A stretch of 64,000 nt of DNA from Rossellomorea sp. y25 (lineage in GTDB: Bacteria; Bacillota; Bacilli; Bacillales; Bacillaceae_B). Of this stretch, positions 26,965 through 34,567 are shown piece by piece (position 1 is the stretch's first letter; every line of letters begins with the position of its first letter). Where the stretch lies: positions 1,744,501 through 1,808,500 of the forward strand of contig NZ_CP145886.1 in assembly GCF_038049935.1 (NCBI RefSeq), read 5' to 3'. The notes under the pieces are model-generated. The model did not search any database. It was not told the origin of the DNA and saw nothing but the letters and a program-made list of their open reading frames with translations. The position numbers were made by a program, and so were the translations under genes.

Positions 26965-26989
26965 GTTTATCATTCTGGAAAGCGGGTAT
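26965..26989 (+). promoter_or_regulatory. Possible sigma-B-type promoter
   Basis: GTTTAT (26965-26970), 13-bp spacer, GGGTAT (26984-26989) resembles the sigma-B pattern GTTTAA-N12-15-GGGTAT. No gene starts directly behind it; the transcript would meet the terminator at 27052. Confidence 0.4.
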
Positions 26990-27051
26990 TCTATAATTAA
27001 GCATGAAATTGGAGATTAATTTCTCACTAACACCCCCTTTTCCTTTTTTTT

Positions 27052-27085
27052 GAACCAACTCATTGACTGGGTTGGTTCTTTTTTT
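27052..27085 (+). terminator. Orphan terminator
   Basis: GAACCAAC-TCATTGACTG-GGTTGGTTC followed by eight T. It lies in the 353-bp gap between ykwB and the small gene at 27198, where no plus-strand gene ends. Confidence 0.7.
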
Positions 27086-27197
27086 GCTCTTTTTATACCG
27101 GCAGCTGGTTCGTATAGGGAAAAAGAAGAAAGCAAATAATAATCTTGTGCTGATCCATTGAAGGATAGGCATGATCAATAAAAGGGGTGTAAAAGCA

Positions 27198-27374
27198 ATG
27201 GCGAAACGTACAAAAAAGAATGATCCACAACAGAAGAACAAAAAAGGATTCGATTCCTCTAAGATCAATACGGAATTTGCCCACGAAATCGGAAGTGCGG
27301 CAACAAACAAAATACACAAAGACAAAGCCAAAAAAGAAAAAGCATCTAAAAATAACGGTGAATATAAAGGGTAA
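27198..27374 (+). CDS. Small basic protein, possibly a spore protein
   Basis: The 58-residue lysine-rich protein MAKRTKKNDPQQKNKKGFD... contains NTEFAHEIGSAA. This loosely recalls the TEFA-E motif of gamma-type small acid-soluble spore proteins. The likeness is short and the assignment only tentative. ATG 27198 sits behind AAAGGGGTG; the upstream in-frame start at 27171 has no site. A large palindrome follows the stop codon. Confidence 0.55.
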   Translation: MAKRTKKNDPQQKNKKGFDSSKINTEFAHEIGSAATNKIHKDKAKKEKASKNNGEYKG

Positions 27375-27380
27375 TCATGA

Positions 27381-27417
27381 AGAGGGACGGACCTTGCCAG
27401 GCAAGGTCCGTCCCTCT
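27381..27417. repeat. Perfect 18-bp inverted repeat with one-base loop
   Basis: Arms of 18 bases each side of A27399, core GGACGGACCTTGCC. It sits between two convergent genes and could terminate both, but has no T-tract. GGGACGGACC-type palindromes are frequent intergenic repeats in some Bacillus genomes, from memory. Confidence 0.7.
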
Positions 27418-27419
27418 CG

Positions 27420-28580
27420 TCAGGTTTGGATGAAGGATTGGATACGGTCAAGCCCTTCTGTCAGCTGGTCCATGGAGCAGGCATAGGATAGTCGGAAGTA
27501 TCCTTCGCCGAACTGGGAAAAAGCATCTCCAGGAACGACAGCCACCTTTTTCTCTTGGGCAAGTGCCAACGAGAAATCAAATGAACTCAGAAGAATCCGG
27601 TCAGGTATTTTGACGAAAAAGTAGAAGGCTCCGTCGGGTTTGACGATTCCTTTAAATCCCATCTCAATTAATCGGTTGTATACATAGTCCCTTCGTTTCT
27701 TATATTCTTTCTTCATATCTGCCGCATCATCTTTTCCCACTGTAAGAGCTTCATATGCTGCTTTTTGAGAAACGGAAGAAGCACAGGAAACATTGTACTG
27801 GTGAACCTTTATTAGATGCTTAGAAATTGATTCTGGAGCGAATACCAGCCCTATCCTCCAACCAGTCATACTATGTGATTTAGATAGACCATTGACGACG
27901 ATGGTTTGTTCTCTTAAATATTCGGCAATGGAATAATGCGAATCATCAAAGGTAAGCTCGCTATAAATCTCATCAGCCAACACAAATATATTTCTATTTC
28001 TAAGCAAGTCGGCAATCTCTTTCAATTCTGCTTTGGATAAGCTTACCCCAGTTGGATTGGATGGATAAGGCAATATGACACACTTTGTAGAATGGGTTAA
28101 GCTCCCCTCAATAAGAGCGGCATCCAACTTAAAATCATTTTGTGTGATATCAATATGTATGGGATTAGCACCACAAAGTTTAATGATGGGCTCATAGCCT
28201 GGATACACGGGTCCCGGGATAAGGCAGTCATCTCCCTCGCATAGGATGGTACGAAGAATCACATCGATCCCCTGAGAAGCTCCGTTTGTGACTATGACCT
28301 CATTTACAGGGTTATAATGTACATTATATTTTTCTTTTACATATGAAGCCGCAGCTTCACGTAATTCGAGAAATCCTGCATTATGGGTATAGGAAGTGAA
28401 GTCATCATCAATGGCAGCCTTACCCGCGTCTTTGACATGTTGTGGGGTAGGGAAATCCGGCTGACCGATTGTCAGGGAAATGATGTCGTCTATGTCTGCC
28501 ACCATATTAAAAAACTTTCGAATTCCTGATATCTGGATGTCCTTGATCCGAGGGTTAATATACTGTTCCAATACGTACAC
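27420..28580 (-). CDS. patA: Aminotransferase A (probable N-acetyl-L,L-diaminopimelate aminotransferase)
   Basis: The 386-residue class I PLP aminotransferase has ISLTIGQPDFPTP near residue 35, YPSNPTG near 170, the PLP lysine in VVNGLSKSHSMTGWRIG near 232 and the carboxylate-binding arginine in YFRLSYA near 365. It closely fits PatA of B. subtilis, which acts in the acetylated diaminopimelate branch. dapH and dapL, the other two steps, are in this window at 46.6-48.6 kb. It shares the 27375-27419 palindrome region with the convergent small gene. Confidence 0.9.
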   Translation of the reverse strand: MYVLEQYINPRIKDIQISGIRKFFNMVADIDDIISLTIGQPDFPTPQHVKDAGKAAIDDDFTSYTHNAGFLELREAAASYVKEKYNVHYNPVNEVIVTNGASQGIDVILRTILCEGDDCLIPGPVYPGYEPIIKLCGANPIHIDITQNDFKLDAALIEGSLTHSTKCVILPYPSNPTGVSLSKAELKEIADLLRNRNIFVLADEIYSELTFDDSHYSIAEYLREQTIVVNGLSKSHSMTGWRIGLVFAPESISKHLIKVHQYNVSCASSVSQKAAYEALTVGKDDAADMKKEYKKRRDYVYNRLIEMGFKGIVKPDGAFYFFVKIPDRILLSSFDFSLALAQEKKVAVVPGDAFSQFGEGYFRLSYACSMDQLTEGLDRIQSFIQT

Positions 28581-28708
28581 CTACTTTAATAATTTGATTC
28601 ATATTTTATCATTAATTCCATCTTTTACGTAGTGATTTTGTTTGAATGGTGAAGAAAAAGGGAAAGGATAAAAAAATAAATAAATAAATGTCAGTTAGGG
28701 AGAGCCAT

Positions 28709-29704
28709 ATGATTCGCACGAGTATTATTATGGAAAATGGGGAAATTGAACAGAATGTTCCCTTATCCAGAATTAAAGAAAATGGTGTTAAATGGTATTG
28801 GGTGGATTTTTCAGAGCCGACCAGCAAGGATGTCCGGTTACTTAAGCTGTATTTTCGATTCCATCCACTTGCGATAGAGGATTGCCTGGACGATTTCAGT
28901 CAGCGGGCTAAGCTCGATTTTTATGATCAATACATATTCGTCCTTCAGCATGCCATTAATCAGAAGACACTGGATTCCCATGAAGTTAATATGTTTGTGA
29001 ACGCAAGTTTTATCGTAACCTTTCATAAACAGCCTGTCAGGGAAATCAATAATGTATGGGAAAAGGTTCGGCAAGAAGGGGATCAGCTCAGTCCTTTTAA
29101 GGTCATGCATGGAATTGTTGACCGGTTAGTGGACGATTATTTTCCTCTGGTTTATCGTATTGAAGATCGCCTCAATAAGATAGAAGATAACACGAATGAA
29201 GATTCGGATAGTGATCTGATGGATGAATTATTCGATATTCGTCATGATATGTCAAAGTTAAGAAGAACCCTTGTGCCCATGAGGGATTTATTGTATCGTA
29301 TCAGCAATTCCGGCAGATTGAATGCACTCAAAGAAGAGCAGCTCTATTTTAATGACGTGTACGATCATTTAATTAAGCTTGTCGAGATGCTTGAATCGTA
29401 TCGTGAATTTTCATCAGATATCCGGGATAATTATTTATCCATTAACTCAGATAAAATGAATAATATCATGATGACCTTAACCGTCATTACGACGATTTTT
29501 ATGCCTCTTACGTTTATTGCGGGTCTGTATGGGATGAACTTTGTCTATATGCCGGAACTCGATGAGAGAAGCGGATACTTTATCGTTCTCGGGGTTATGG
29601 GTATCATAGCGCTGATCATGTTTGGTTTCTTTATGAAAATAGGCTGGCTCAGATTCAGCACGAAAAAACGTAGAAAACGAAGGAGGCTCCTTCGTTTAAA
29701 ATAA
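28709..29704 (+). CDS. corA: CorA-family magnesium/metal transporter
   Basis: The 331-residue protein has a cytoplasmic N-terminal domain (VDFSEPTSKDVRLLK..., HPLAIEDCLDDFSQRAKLDFYDQYIFVL) and a long stalk helix. Two C-terminal membrane segments flank the selectivity motif GMN in LYGMNFVYMPE (about residue 280). The tail is strongly basic (KKRRKRRRLLRLK). ATG 28709 follows TAGGGAGA; an in-frame ATG at 28688 lacks a site. In B. subtilis a different gene lies here. Confidence 0.9.
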   Translation: MIRTSIIMENGEIEQNVPLSRIKENGVKWYWVDFSEPTSKDVRLLKLYFRFHPLAIEDCLDDFSQRAKLDFYDQYIFVLQHAINQKTLDSHEVNMFVNASFIVTFHKQPVREINNVWEKVRQEGDQLSPFKVMHGIVDRLVDDYFPLVYRIEDRLNKIEDNTNEDSDSDLMDELFDIRHDMSKLRRTLVPMRDLLYRISNSGRLNALKEEQLYFNDVYDHLIKLVEMLESYREFSSDIRDNYLSINSDKMNNIMMTLTVITTIFMPLTFIAGLYGMNFVYMPELDERSGYFIVLGVMGIIALIMFGFFMKIGWLRFSTKKRRKRRRLLRLK

Positions 29705-29710
29705 TTAAGG

Positions 29711-29751
29711 TAAAAAAGCAGTGATTCCAAAGGGGAGTTCTGCTTTTTTAT
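29711..29751 (+). terminator. Terminator of corA
   Basis: AAAAAAGCAG and CTGCTTTTTTA arms around a 17-base loop. The remaining gap to queC holds the preQ1 riboswitch. Confidence 0.75.
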
Positions 29752-29895
29752 CTGGGTATCATGCAAATGATCAGCGGCGGTCACGATGGTGATTAAATTT
29801 CCGATGAAATTCCCGTAAACGGTAGATTTTTTTGAAAAAAAACGTTATATTGGTTGAGGACAAAAGAAGAAGAATTGGGACTAAAGAAGAGTCCC

Positions 29896-29932
29896 GAGAG
29901 GTTCTAGCACAACCCTCTATAAAAAACTAAGG
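29896..29932 (+). ncRNA. PreQ1-I riboswitch upstream of queCDE
   Basis: GAGAGGTTCTAGC, then ACCCTCTAT and the A-rich tail AAAAAACTAAGG match the short preQ1 class I aptamer almost base for base. P1 pairs AGAGGGT-type halves (GAGGTT/ACCCTC). Binding of preQ1 should favour the terminator at 29934. Confidence 0.95.
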
Positions 29933-29933
29933 A

Positions 29934-29966
29934 AAACGGCATCCTTAGGTGTCGTTATTTTTTGTT
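29934..29966 (+). terminator. PreQ1 riboswitch terminator
   Basis: AACGGCATC-CTTAG-GTGTCGTT followed by ATTTTTTG, just after the aptamer tail. Confidence 0.75.
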
Positions 29967-30060
29967 AATGGCAATTTTAAAGCCAACGTTATAGGGTATT
30001 ACAGAATCTCTTTCTTCTTTTCATGGCAAAAGAGCCTGTAGAAAAGAAAGGAGACCTTTT

Positions 30061-30720
30061 ATGAACACAGAGAAAGCGTTAGTCGTTTTTAGCGGAGGTC
30101 AAGATAGTACAACGTGTTTGTTTTGGGCAAAACAACAATTTAAAGAAGTAGAAGCGGTAACATTTAACTATGGTCAGAGGCATGTTACAGAGCTGGACTG
30201 TGCAAAAGAGATTGCAGAAGATCTGAAAGTCCCTCACCATGTATTAGATATGAGTTTATTAAATCAATTGGCACCAAGTGCTTTAACACGGGCAGATGAA
30301 GAGATCACTCATCAGGATGGTGAATTACCGTCTACATTCGTTCCAGGAAGAAATCTATTATTCCTGTCATTTGCAGGCATACTAGCGAAGCAAATCGGAG
30401 CACGGCATATTGTAACAGGTGTATGTGAAACGGATTTCAGCGGCTATCCCGATTGCCGGGATATTTTTGTCAAATCCTTGAATGTTTCCCTCAATTTATC
30501 CATGGATGATCAGTTTGTCATCCATACTCCACTCATGTGGATCAATAAAGCACAAACGTGGGAAATGGCAGATGATTTAGGTGCTTTCCGTTATGTACAG
30601 GAAAATACACTCACTTGCTATAATGGAATAAAAGGCAGCGGGTGCGGTGAGTGTCCTGCATGTCAGCTTAGACAAAAAGGGCTGGAAGAATATAAAAGTG
30701 CAAGTAAAGGGGGAGAGTGA
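30061..30720 (+). CDS. queC: 7-cyano-7-deazaguanine synthase
   Basis: The 219-residue ATP-dependent enzyme converts carboxydeazaguanine to preQ0. The PP-loop [10 protein letters not shown] is at residues 11-20. The zinc-binding C-terminus [13 protein letters not shown] has three of the four cysteines near 197-205; the fourth is upstream in LTCYNG. It is first gene of queCDE, behind a preQ1 riboswitch. Confidence 0.97.
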   Translation: MNTEKALVVFSGGQDSTTCLFWAKQQFKEVEAVTFNYGQRHVTELDCAKEIAEDLKVPHHVLDMSLLNQLAPSALTRADEEITHQDGELPSTFVPGRNLLFLSFAGILAKQIGARHIVTGVCETDFSGYPDCRDIFVKSLNVSLNLSMDDQFVIHTPLMWINKAQTWEMADDLGAFRYVQENTLTCYNGIKGSGCGECPACQLRQKGLEEYKSASKGGE

Positions 30721-30722
30721 AG

Positions 30723-31157
30723 ATGATACAACAAATCTACCCGACTCCTGACCACACGTATGAATTTGAATTAAATAAAGATATGCATTTTGCGGCAGCC
30801 CATTATATACCACATGCAGATGCAGGAAGCTGTCAGGATATCCATGGTCATACGTACTTTGCCAATATTACTATTGGAGGGGATCAGCTTGATGATTCCG
30901 GGTTTCTTATTAATTTCCAACACATCAAAAATCTGATTCATAAGCGATTTGATCATAAGGTCATGAACGAAGATGAATTGTTTTCTGCAGAGAACGGCAA
31001 TATGTTCCCCACCACTGAAGTTGTAGCGAAAGTGATGTGGGAAATCATTCAGGGTCATTTAGATACACTGCCTCACCAGCCTAAGTGCCTTCAAGTATTT
31101 TTAAGAGAAACACCGACAAGTTACGTCATATACAGACCAAAGGGGAGACAATCATGA
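30723..31157 (+). CDS. queD: 6-carboxytetrahydropterin synthase
   Basis: The 144-residue enzyme of the T-fold family makes carboxytetrahydropterin from dihydroneopterin triphosphate. Zinc ligands are histidines in FAAAHYI and DIHGHTY, and the catalytic cysteine is in GSCQDIHGH. ATG 30723 has AAAGGGGGAG 7 bp upstream. The GTG at 30717 overlapping queC is less likely. Confidence 0.95.
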   Translation: MIQQIYPTPDHTYEFELNKDMHFAAAHYIPHADAGSCQDIHGHTYFANITIGGDQLDDSGFLINFQHIKNLIHKRFDHKVMNEDELFSAENGNMFPTTEVVAKVMWEIIQGHLDTLPHQPKCLQVFLRETPTSYVIYRPKGRQS

Positions 31158-31876
31158 AGAAAATCCCCGTTTTAGAAGTATTTGGTCCAACCATTCAGGG
31201 TGAAGGTATGGTAATTGGTCAAAAGACGATGTTTATCCGAACTGCCGGATGTGATTATAGTTGTGCATGGTGTGACTCTGCATTTACGTGGGATGGTTCA
31301 GCCAAAGAGGATATTCAGCTTATGACAGCTGAAGAAGTGTGGAACAGACTAAAAGAAGTAGGGGGAAATAAGTTCTCCCATGTAACGATTTCAGGCGGGA
31401 ATCCTGCTCTATTGGCTCATTTGAAGGAGCTTATCGAGATTTTAAAGGAGAATGATATTGCTTCGGCCTTAGAAACACAAGGAAGCCGCTGGCAGGATTG
31501 GTTCTATGATATAGATGATCTGACTCTTTCTCCAAAGCCACCAAGTTCGAAAATGGGGACTGACTTTGAGAAACTGGATCATATCGTTCATCGATTAAAT
31601 GAAAATCGCTCACAATTCAGCTTAAAAGTAGTTGTCTTTGACGAACAGGATTTAGTATATGCCACAGAAATTCATAAACGCTATCCTGATGTTCCATTCT
31701 ACATCCAGACAGGTAATCCTTCTGTTTCTGAAGGAGATACACCTAAACTGGTATCAAACTTGTTATTGGATTATGAAACGCTCATTGAAAAGGTCTGTGA
31801 TAGGGAAGAATTAAATCAGGTGCGGGTACTCCCGCAATTGCATACCTTGGTATGGGGGAACAAGCGTGGAGTGTAA
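31154..31876 (+). CDS. queE: 7-carboxy-7-deazaguanine synthase (radical SAM)
   Basis: The 240-residue radical SAM enzyme has the cluster motif CDYSCAWC (CxxxCxxC, about residues 33-40), preceded by the substrate loop GPTIQGEG. ATG 31154 overlaps the queD stop by 4 bp and follows AGGGGAG. The reductase QueF, which follows in B. subtilis, is not next to it here. Confidence 0.95.
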   Translation: MKKIPVLEVFGPTIQGEGMVIGQKTMFIRTAGCDYSCAWCDSAFTWDGSAKEDIQLMTAEEVWNRLKEVGGNKFSHVTISGGNPALLAHLKELIEILKENDIASALETQGSRWQDWFYDIDDLTLSPKPPSSKMGTDFEKLDHIVHRLNENRSQFSLKVVVFDEQDLVYATEIHKRYPDVPFYIQTGNPSVSEGDTPKLVSNLLLDYETLIEKVCDREELNQVRVLPQLHTLVWGNKRGV

Positions 31877-31879
31877 GAG

Positions 31880-31916
31880 AAAAGCGATTGAAGGGAAGCC
31901 TTTCAATCGCTTTTTC
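31880..31916. terminator. Terminator of queCDE
   Basis: AAAGCGATTGAA-GGGAAGCC-TTTCAATCGCTTTTT. It sits between convergent genes and may work for both. Confidence 0.85.
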
Positions 31917-31920
31917 CTTT

Positions 31921-32121
31921 TTACTTTCGAGGATTTTCATTCTGCTCCTGATTTATTTTCCTTTGACCTTCTATGAAAGAAAGTTCAAAGGGTTCGTCCT
32001 TTCCATCCACGTTCTTCCCAAAGGCAATAATGGGAAGATTGTTTTGTGCGGGAAGAATGTGGTCACTTATTTCATCAAAATCAGGCAGGGGCTGGTTATC
32101 TGAAAACCTACGATCGGTCAT
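31921..32121 (-). CDS. Hypothetical small acidic protein
   Basis: I do not recognise this 66-residue protein. It is polar, without membrane segments (FSDNQPLPDFDEISDHILP, FGKNVDGKDEPFELSFIEGQ). On the minus strand AGGAGAGGAGG precedes the ATG, which strongly supports translation. It is divergent from cheV. Confidence 0.65.
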   Translation of the reverse strand: MTDRRFSDNQPLPDFDEISDHILPAQNNLPIIAFGKNVDGKDEPFELSFIEGQRKINQEQNENPRK

Positions 32122-32321
32122 ATAAACACCTCCTCTCCTTAGTATGTATAGGGATTCATTTTCTATTACCTTTTAGGTCACGGTATAGAAAGTGAGGGTT
32201 GAAAAAGATTCCCGAACGGACTGCCGACTTTTTCATGATTACCTGTAAAGATGTTTCTTAAATGTACGATATAAGAAGAGTAAGGCAAATACTCATGTTT
32301 GTATGGAAGGACGAAATACAA

Positions 32322-33224
32322 TTGAATCAAACAAACGGTATTCTTCTTGAAAGTGGAACCAATGAACTAGAGATAGTTGAATTCGAAGTTCAACACAATA
32401 AATTTGGTATAAATGTGATTAAAGTGAAGGAAATTATTCAACCCACTCCAGTCATTCCCATTCCTCATTCCCACCATCATGTGAAAGGGCTCATTCAATT
32501 GAGGGGAGAGGTTCTTCCAGTTATTGATATGGCAAGGGTTCTTGGTGTGGAAGAGGAGGAAACACCCAAATCAAAGTATATTGTTGCTGAGTTTAATCAA
32601 CAAAAGGTCATTTTTCACGTACATAACGTAACTCAAATTCATCGGATTTCCTGGAATCAGATTGATAAGCCTTCAGAAATGTATTCAGGGGTTCATTCCG
32701 GAATAATAGGGGTCATCAAGCGAAACGAATCAATGATATTGTTATTGGATTTTGAGAGTATTATGCTGGAAATCAATCCTGACACAGGGATCCGGGTGGA
32801 ACAAGTGAAGAGGTTGGGACCAAGGGAGAGAAAGAATAAGAAGATTGTTGCTGCGGAGGATTCTCCTCTACTCCGTAAGCTTTTGAATGATACGTTGAGT
32901 GAAGCAGGATATGACGAAGTGGAGTTCTTCGAAAATGGAGCCGATGCATTCAACTATCTGGAGTCACTAGTTGGGGGAACTCAAGATATTGAAGAGACTG
33001 TTCAGCTTGTGTTAACAGATATTGAAATGCCGCAAATGGACGGGCATCATTTGACCAAAAGAATCAAGAGTCATTCTAAGCTCAGTAAACTGCCTGTAAT
33101 CATTTTTTCTTCACTAATTACAAAAGATTTAAAACATAAAGGTGAAATGGTCGGAGCAGAAGATCAAATCAGTAAACCGGATATTGCTGAACTCATTATG
33201 AAAATCGATCAACATATATTGTAG
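32322..33224 (+). CDS. cheV: Chemotaxis coupling/response protein CheV
   Basis: The 300-residue protein has an N-terminal CheW-like domain (about 5-145) and a C-terminal receiver domain (about 175-298). The phospho-acceptor aspartate lies in VLTDIEMPQMDG (about 236) and a conserved lysine in ISKPD. It couples chemoreceptors to CheA and aids adaptation. I choose TTG 32322: it has GAAGGA about 11 bp upstream and reproduces the CheV N-terminus before ILLESGTNELEIV. ATGs further up lack a site. Location between patA and ykyB matches B. subtilis. Confidence 0.92.
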   Translation: MNQTNGILLESGTNELEIVEFEVQHNKFGINVIKVKEIIQPTPVIPIPHSHHHVKGLIQLRGEVLPVIDMARVLGVEEEETPKSKYIVAEFNQQKVIFHVHNVTQIHRISWNQIDKPSEMYSGVHSGIIGVIKRNESMILLLDFESIMLEINPDTGIRVEQVKRLGPRERKNKKIVAAEDSPLLRKLLNDTLSEAGYDEVEFFENGADAFNYLESLVGGTQDIEETVQLVLTDIEMPQMDGHHLTKRIKSHSKLSKLPVIIFSSLITKDLKHKGEMVGAEDQISKPDIAELIMKIDQHIL

Positions 33225-33248
33225 AAGCTAGGGCAAATAAAGACATAC

Positions 33249-33287
33249 AAAAGGGTCCCAGCATTTCATTTGGCCGGAACCCTTTAG
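33249..33287. terminator. Weak hairpin between cheV and ykyB
   Basis: AAAGGGTCCCAGC and GGCCGGAACCCTTT are partly complementary and lie between convergent genes. Confidence 0.5.
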
Positions 33288-33323
33288 AAGAAATATGCGT
33301 TAATGTACTAAAATCGTTGAGCA

Positions 33324-33791
33324 TTAAAAGAAGCTATCGCCCAACTTTTTGAAGACGGGTTTTTGATAATTGTTCTTTCCGGGCTTTCGAGGCTTTTCAT
33401 TCTGTTCGGACATCCCTGTATATTGCTCTAAAATTCCTTTTGCCTGCTGAAGTCCCATCTTACATCTAGGATTTCTTAACGATTGATCAAGCGACCCCAG
33501 GTGAGGCAGGTCCTTGAAATCTTCCTTTGATGGTGGGATATGAAAGGTATAATCTCCGCAATCAATCAATACGTCAGATTGTTGTTGGCTGTTCTTTGGG
33601 TTGTTGGAGAAGTGAAGTCCAACTTTCTTCGCTTTACCTTCCCGGATCATTTTCATTAAAGCTCGTTTTTTTAATGAATATAAGTATTTTGGGTTACCTG
33701 CTGTTTTCGCATGACGATTCACAGTGAAAATAGCTTGAGAGAGGGTAATTACGGATGTGGAAGAAGGGGTGGATTTACTAGTATTCCTCAA
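33324..33791 (-). CDS. ykyB: YkyB-like conserved protein
   Basis: The 155-residue protein matches B. subtilis YkyB along its length: VNRHAKTAGNPKYLYSLKKRAL, GLHFSNNPKNSQQQSDVLI, and a C-terminal KPVFKKLGDSFF. Function unknown. It lies next to cheV as in B. subtilis and is basic and soluble in appearance. Confidence 0.88.
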   Translation of the reverse strand: MRNTSKSTPSSTSVITLSQAIFTVNRHAKTAGNPKYLYSLKKRALMKMIREGKAKKVGLHFSNNPKNSQQQSDVLIDCGDYTFHIPPSKEDFKDLPHLGSLDQSLRNPRCKMGLQQAKGILEQYTGMSEQNEKPRKPGKNNYQKPVFKKLGDSFF

Positions 33792-33986
33792 GTTATTGGC
33801 TCCTTTCCATTGTATTAACCTCCATTATACCTCCTTTTTCTGGTATTGGAAAGGTACGGTGGGGAGTTTCTTTTTGAAAGATAAGTATATTTGGGACGGC
33901 GTTCTTTCTATTGGATGAAATATAAATTAACTTAAGCGGGAAAAGGAGTACCCGGTCCTAAAGGTGAAACTTGTAGAGAGTAAATA

Positions 33987-34041
33987 TCAAAAGGCTCAAC
34001 CTAAAGAATGTACTCCATACATTTTCAGGTGAGCCTTTTTA
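33987..34041 (-). terminator. Terminator of the tyrosine-rich gene
   Basis: On the minus strand AAAAAGGCTCACCTGAAAATG...TTTAGGTTGAGCCTTTTG, a long stem with a short mismatch. Confidence 0.75.
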
Positions 34042-34329
34042 TTATCTTTGGGGGTATATATTAATATTCTCTGTAAAGTTGTACGGTGATGATTGAAAAT
34101 TATTCCCTCCGTATGGTTGTGGGTAAGCAGGATAAGGATACCCTCCGTATGGCGGGTAAGGTGGATAACAAGCAGGACCGTAGCAAGGTCTGTTGAAAAG
34201 GAACGGGCTAATGGCCAATCCGGCTAAACCACCTGCTAAAAACGGTAATCCAAAGAAGGGGAAGAAGCGTTGATCTCCTCCTCTATACTGTGGATAACTC
34301 TGATATGGGTAATATGCATGTCGATACAT
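34042..34329 (-). CDS. Tyr/Pro/Gly-rich small protein, possible spore coat component
   Basis: The 95-residue protein starts MYRHAYYPYQSYPQYRGG. It has a short hydrophobic stretch (FFGLPFLAGGLAGLAISPFLF, about 26-46), then a PYPPYGGYPYPAYPQPYGG-like low-complexity tail. Compositions of this kind occur in spore coat and morphogenetic proteins of Bacillus, but I recognise no family. AGGAGG precedes the ATG on the minus strand. Confidence 0.6.
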   Translation of the reverse strand: MYRHAYYPYQSYPQYRGGDQRFFPFFGLPFLAGGLAGLAISPFLFNRPCYGPACYPPYPPYGGYPYPAYPQPYGGNNFQSSPYNFTENINIYPQR

Positions 34330-34567
34330 TAAACGAAAAACCTCCTCTCTCTATTCACTTTAGTGTATGGTTCAAAATCGACCAACGCGCCTGTCTCACA
34401 TATAATAGGCAGATGAATCAAGTGATCGAATGGGTCTGAAGTAATGGAATATAAAGAAAATAGTGTATATTCTTACAGGAATGTAGGAAATTCTTAGTTT
34501 AACTAGTAAAATATAATCAGGATACTTAATACTGAAAATGACAGAAGCCTAAGAGGATGACGAATCC

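Noticed and set aside
33980..34030. Short GTG frame after AAAAGGAG overlapping the terminator at 33987
   Set aside because: Too short, overlaps the terminator stem of the opposite gene, and no recognisable peptide.
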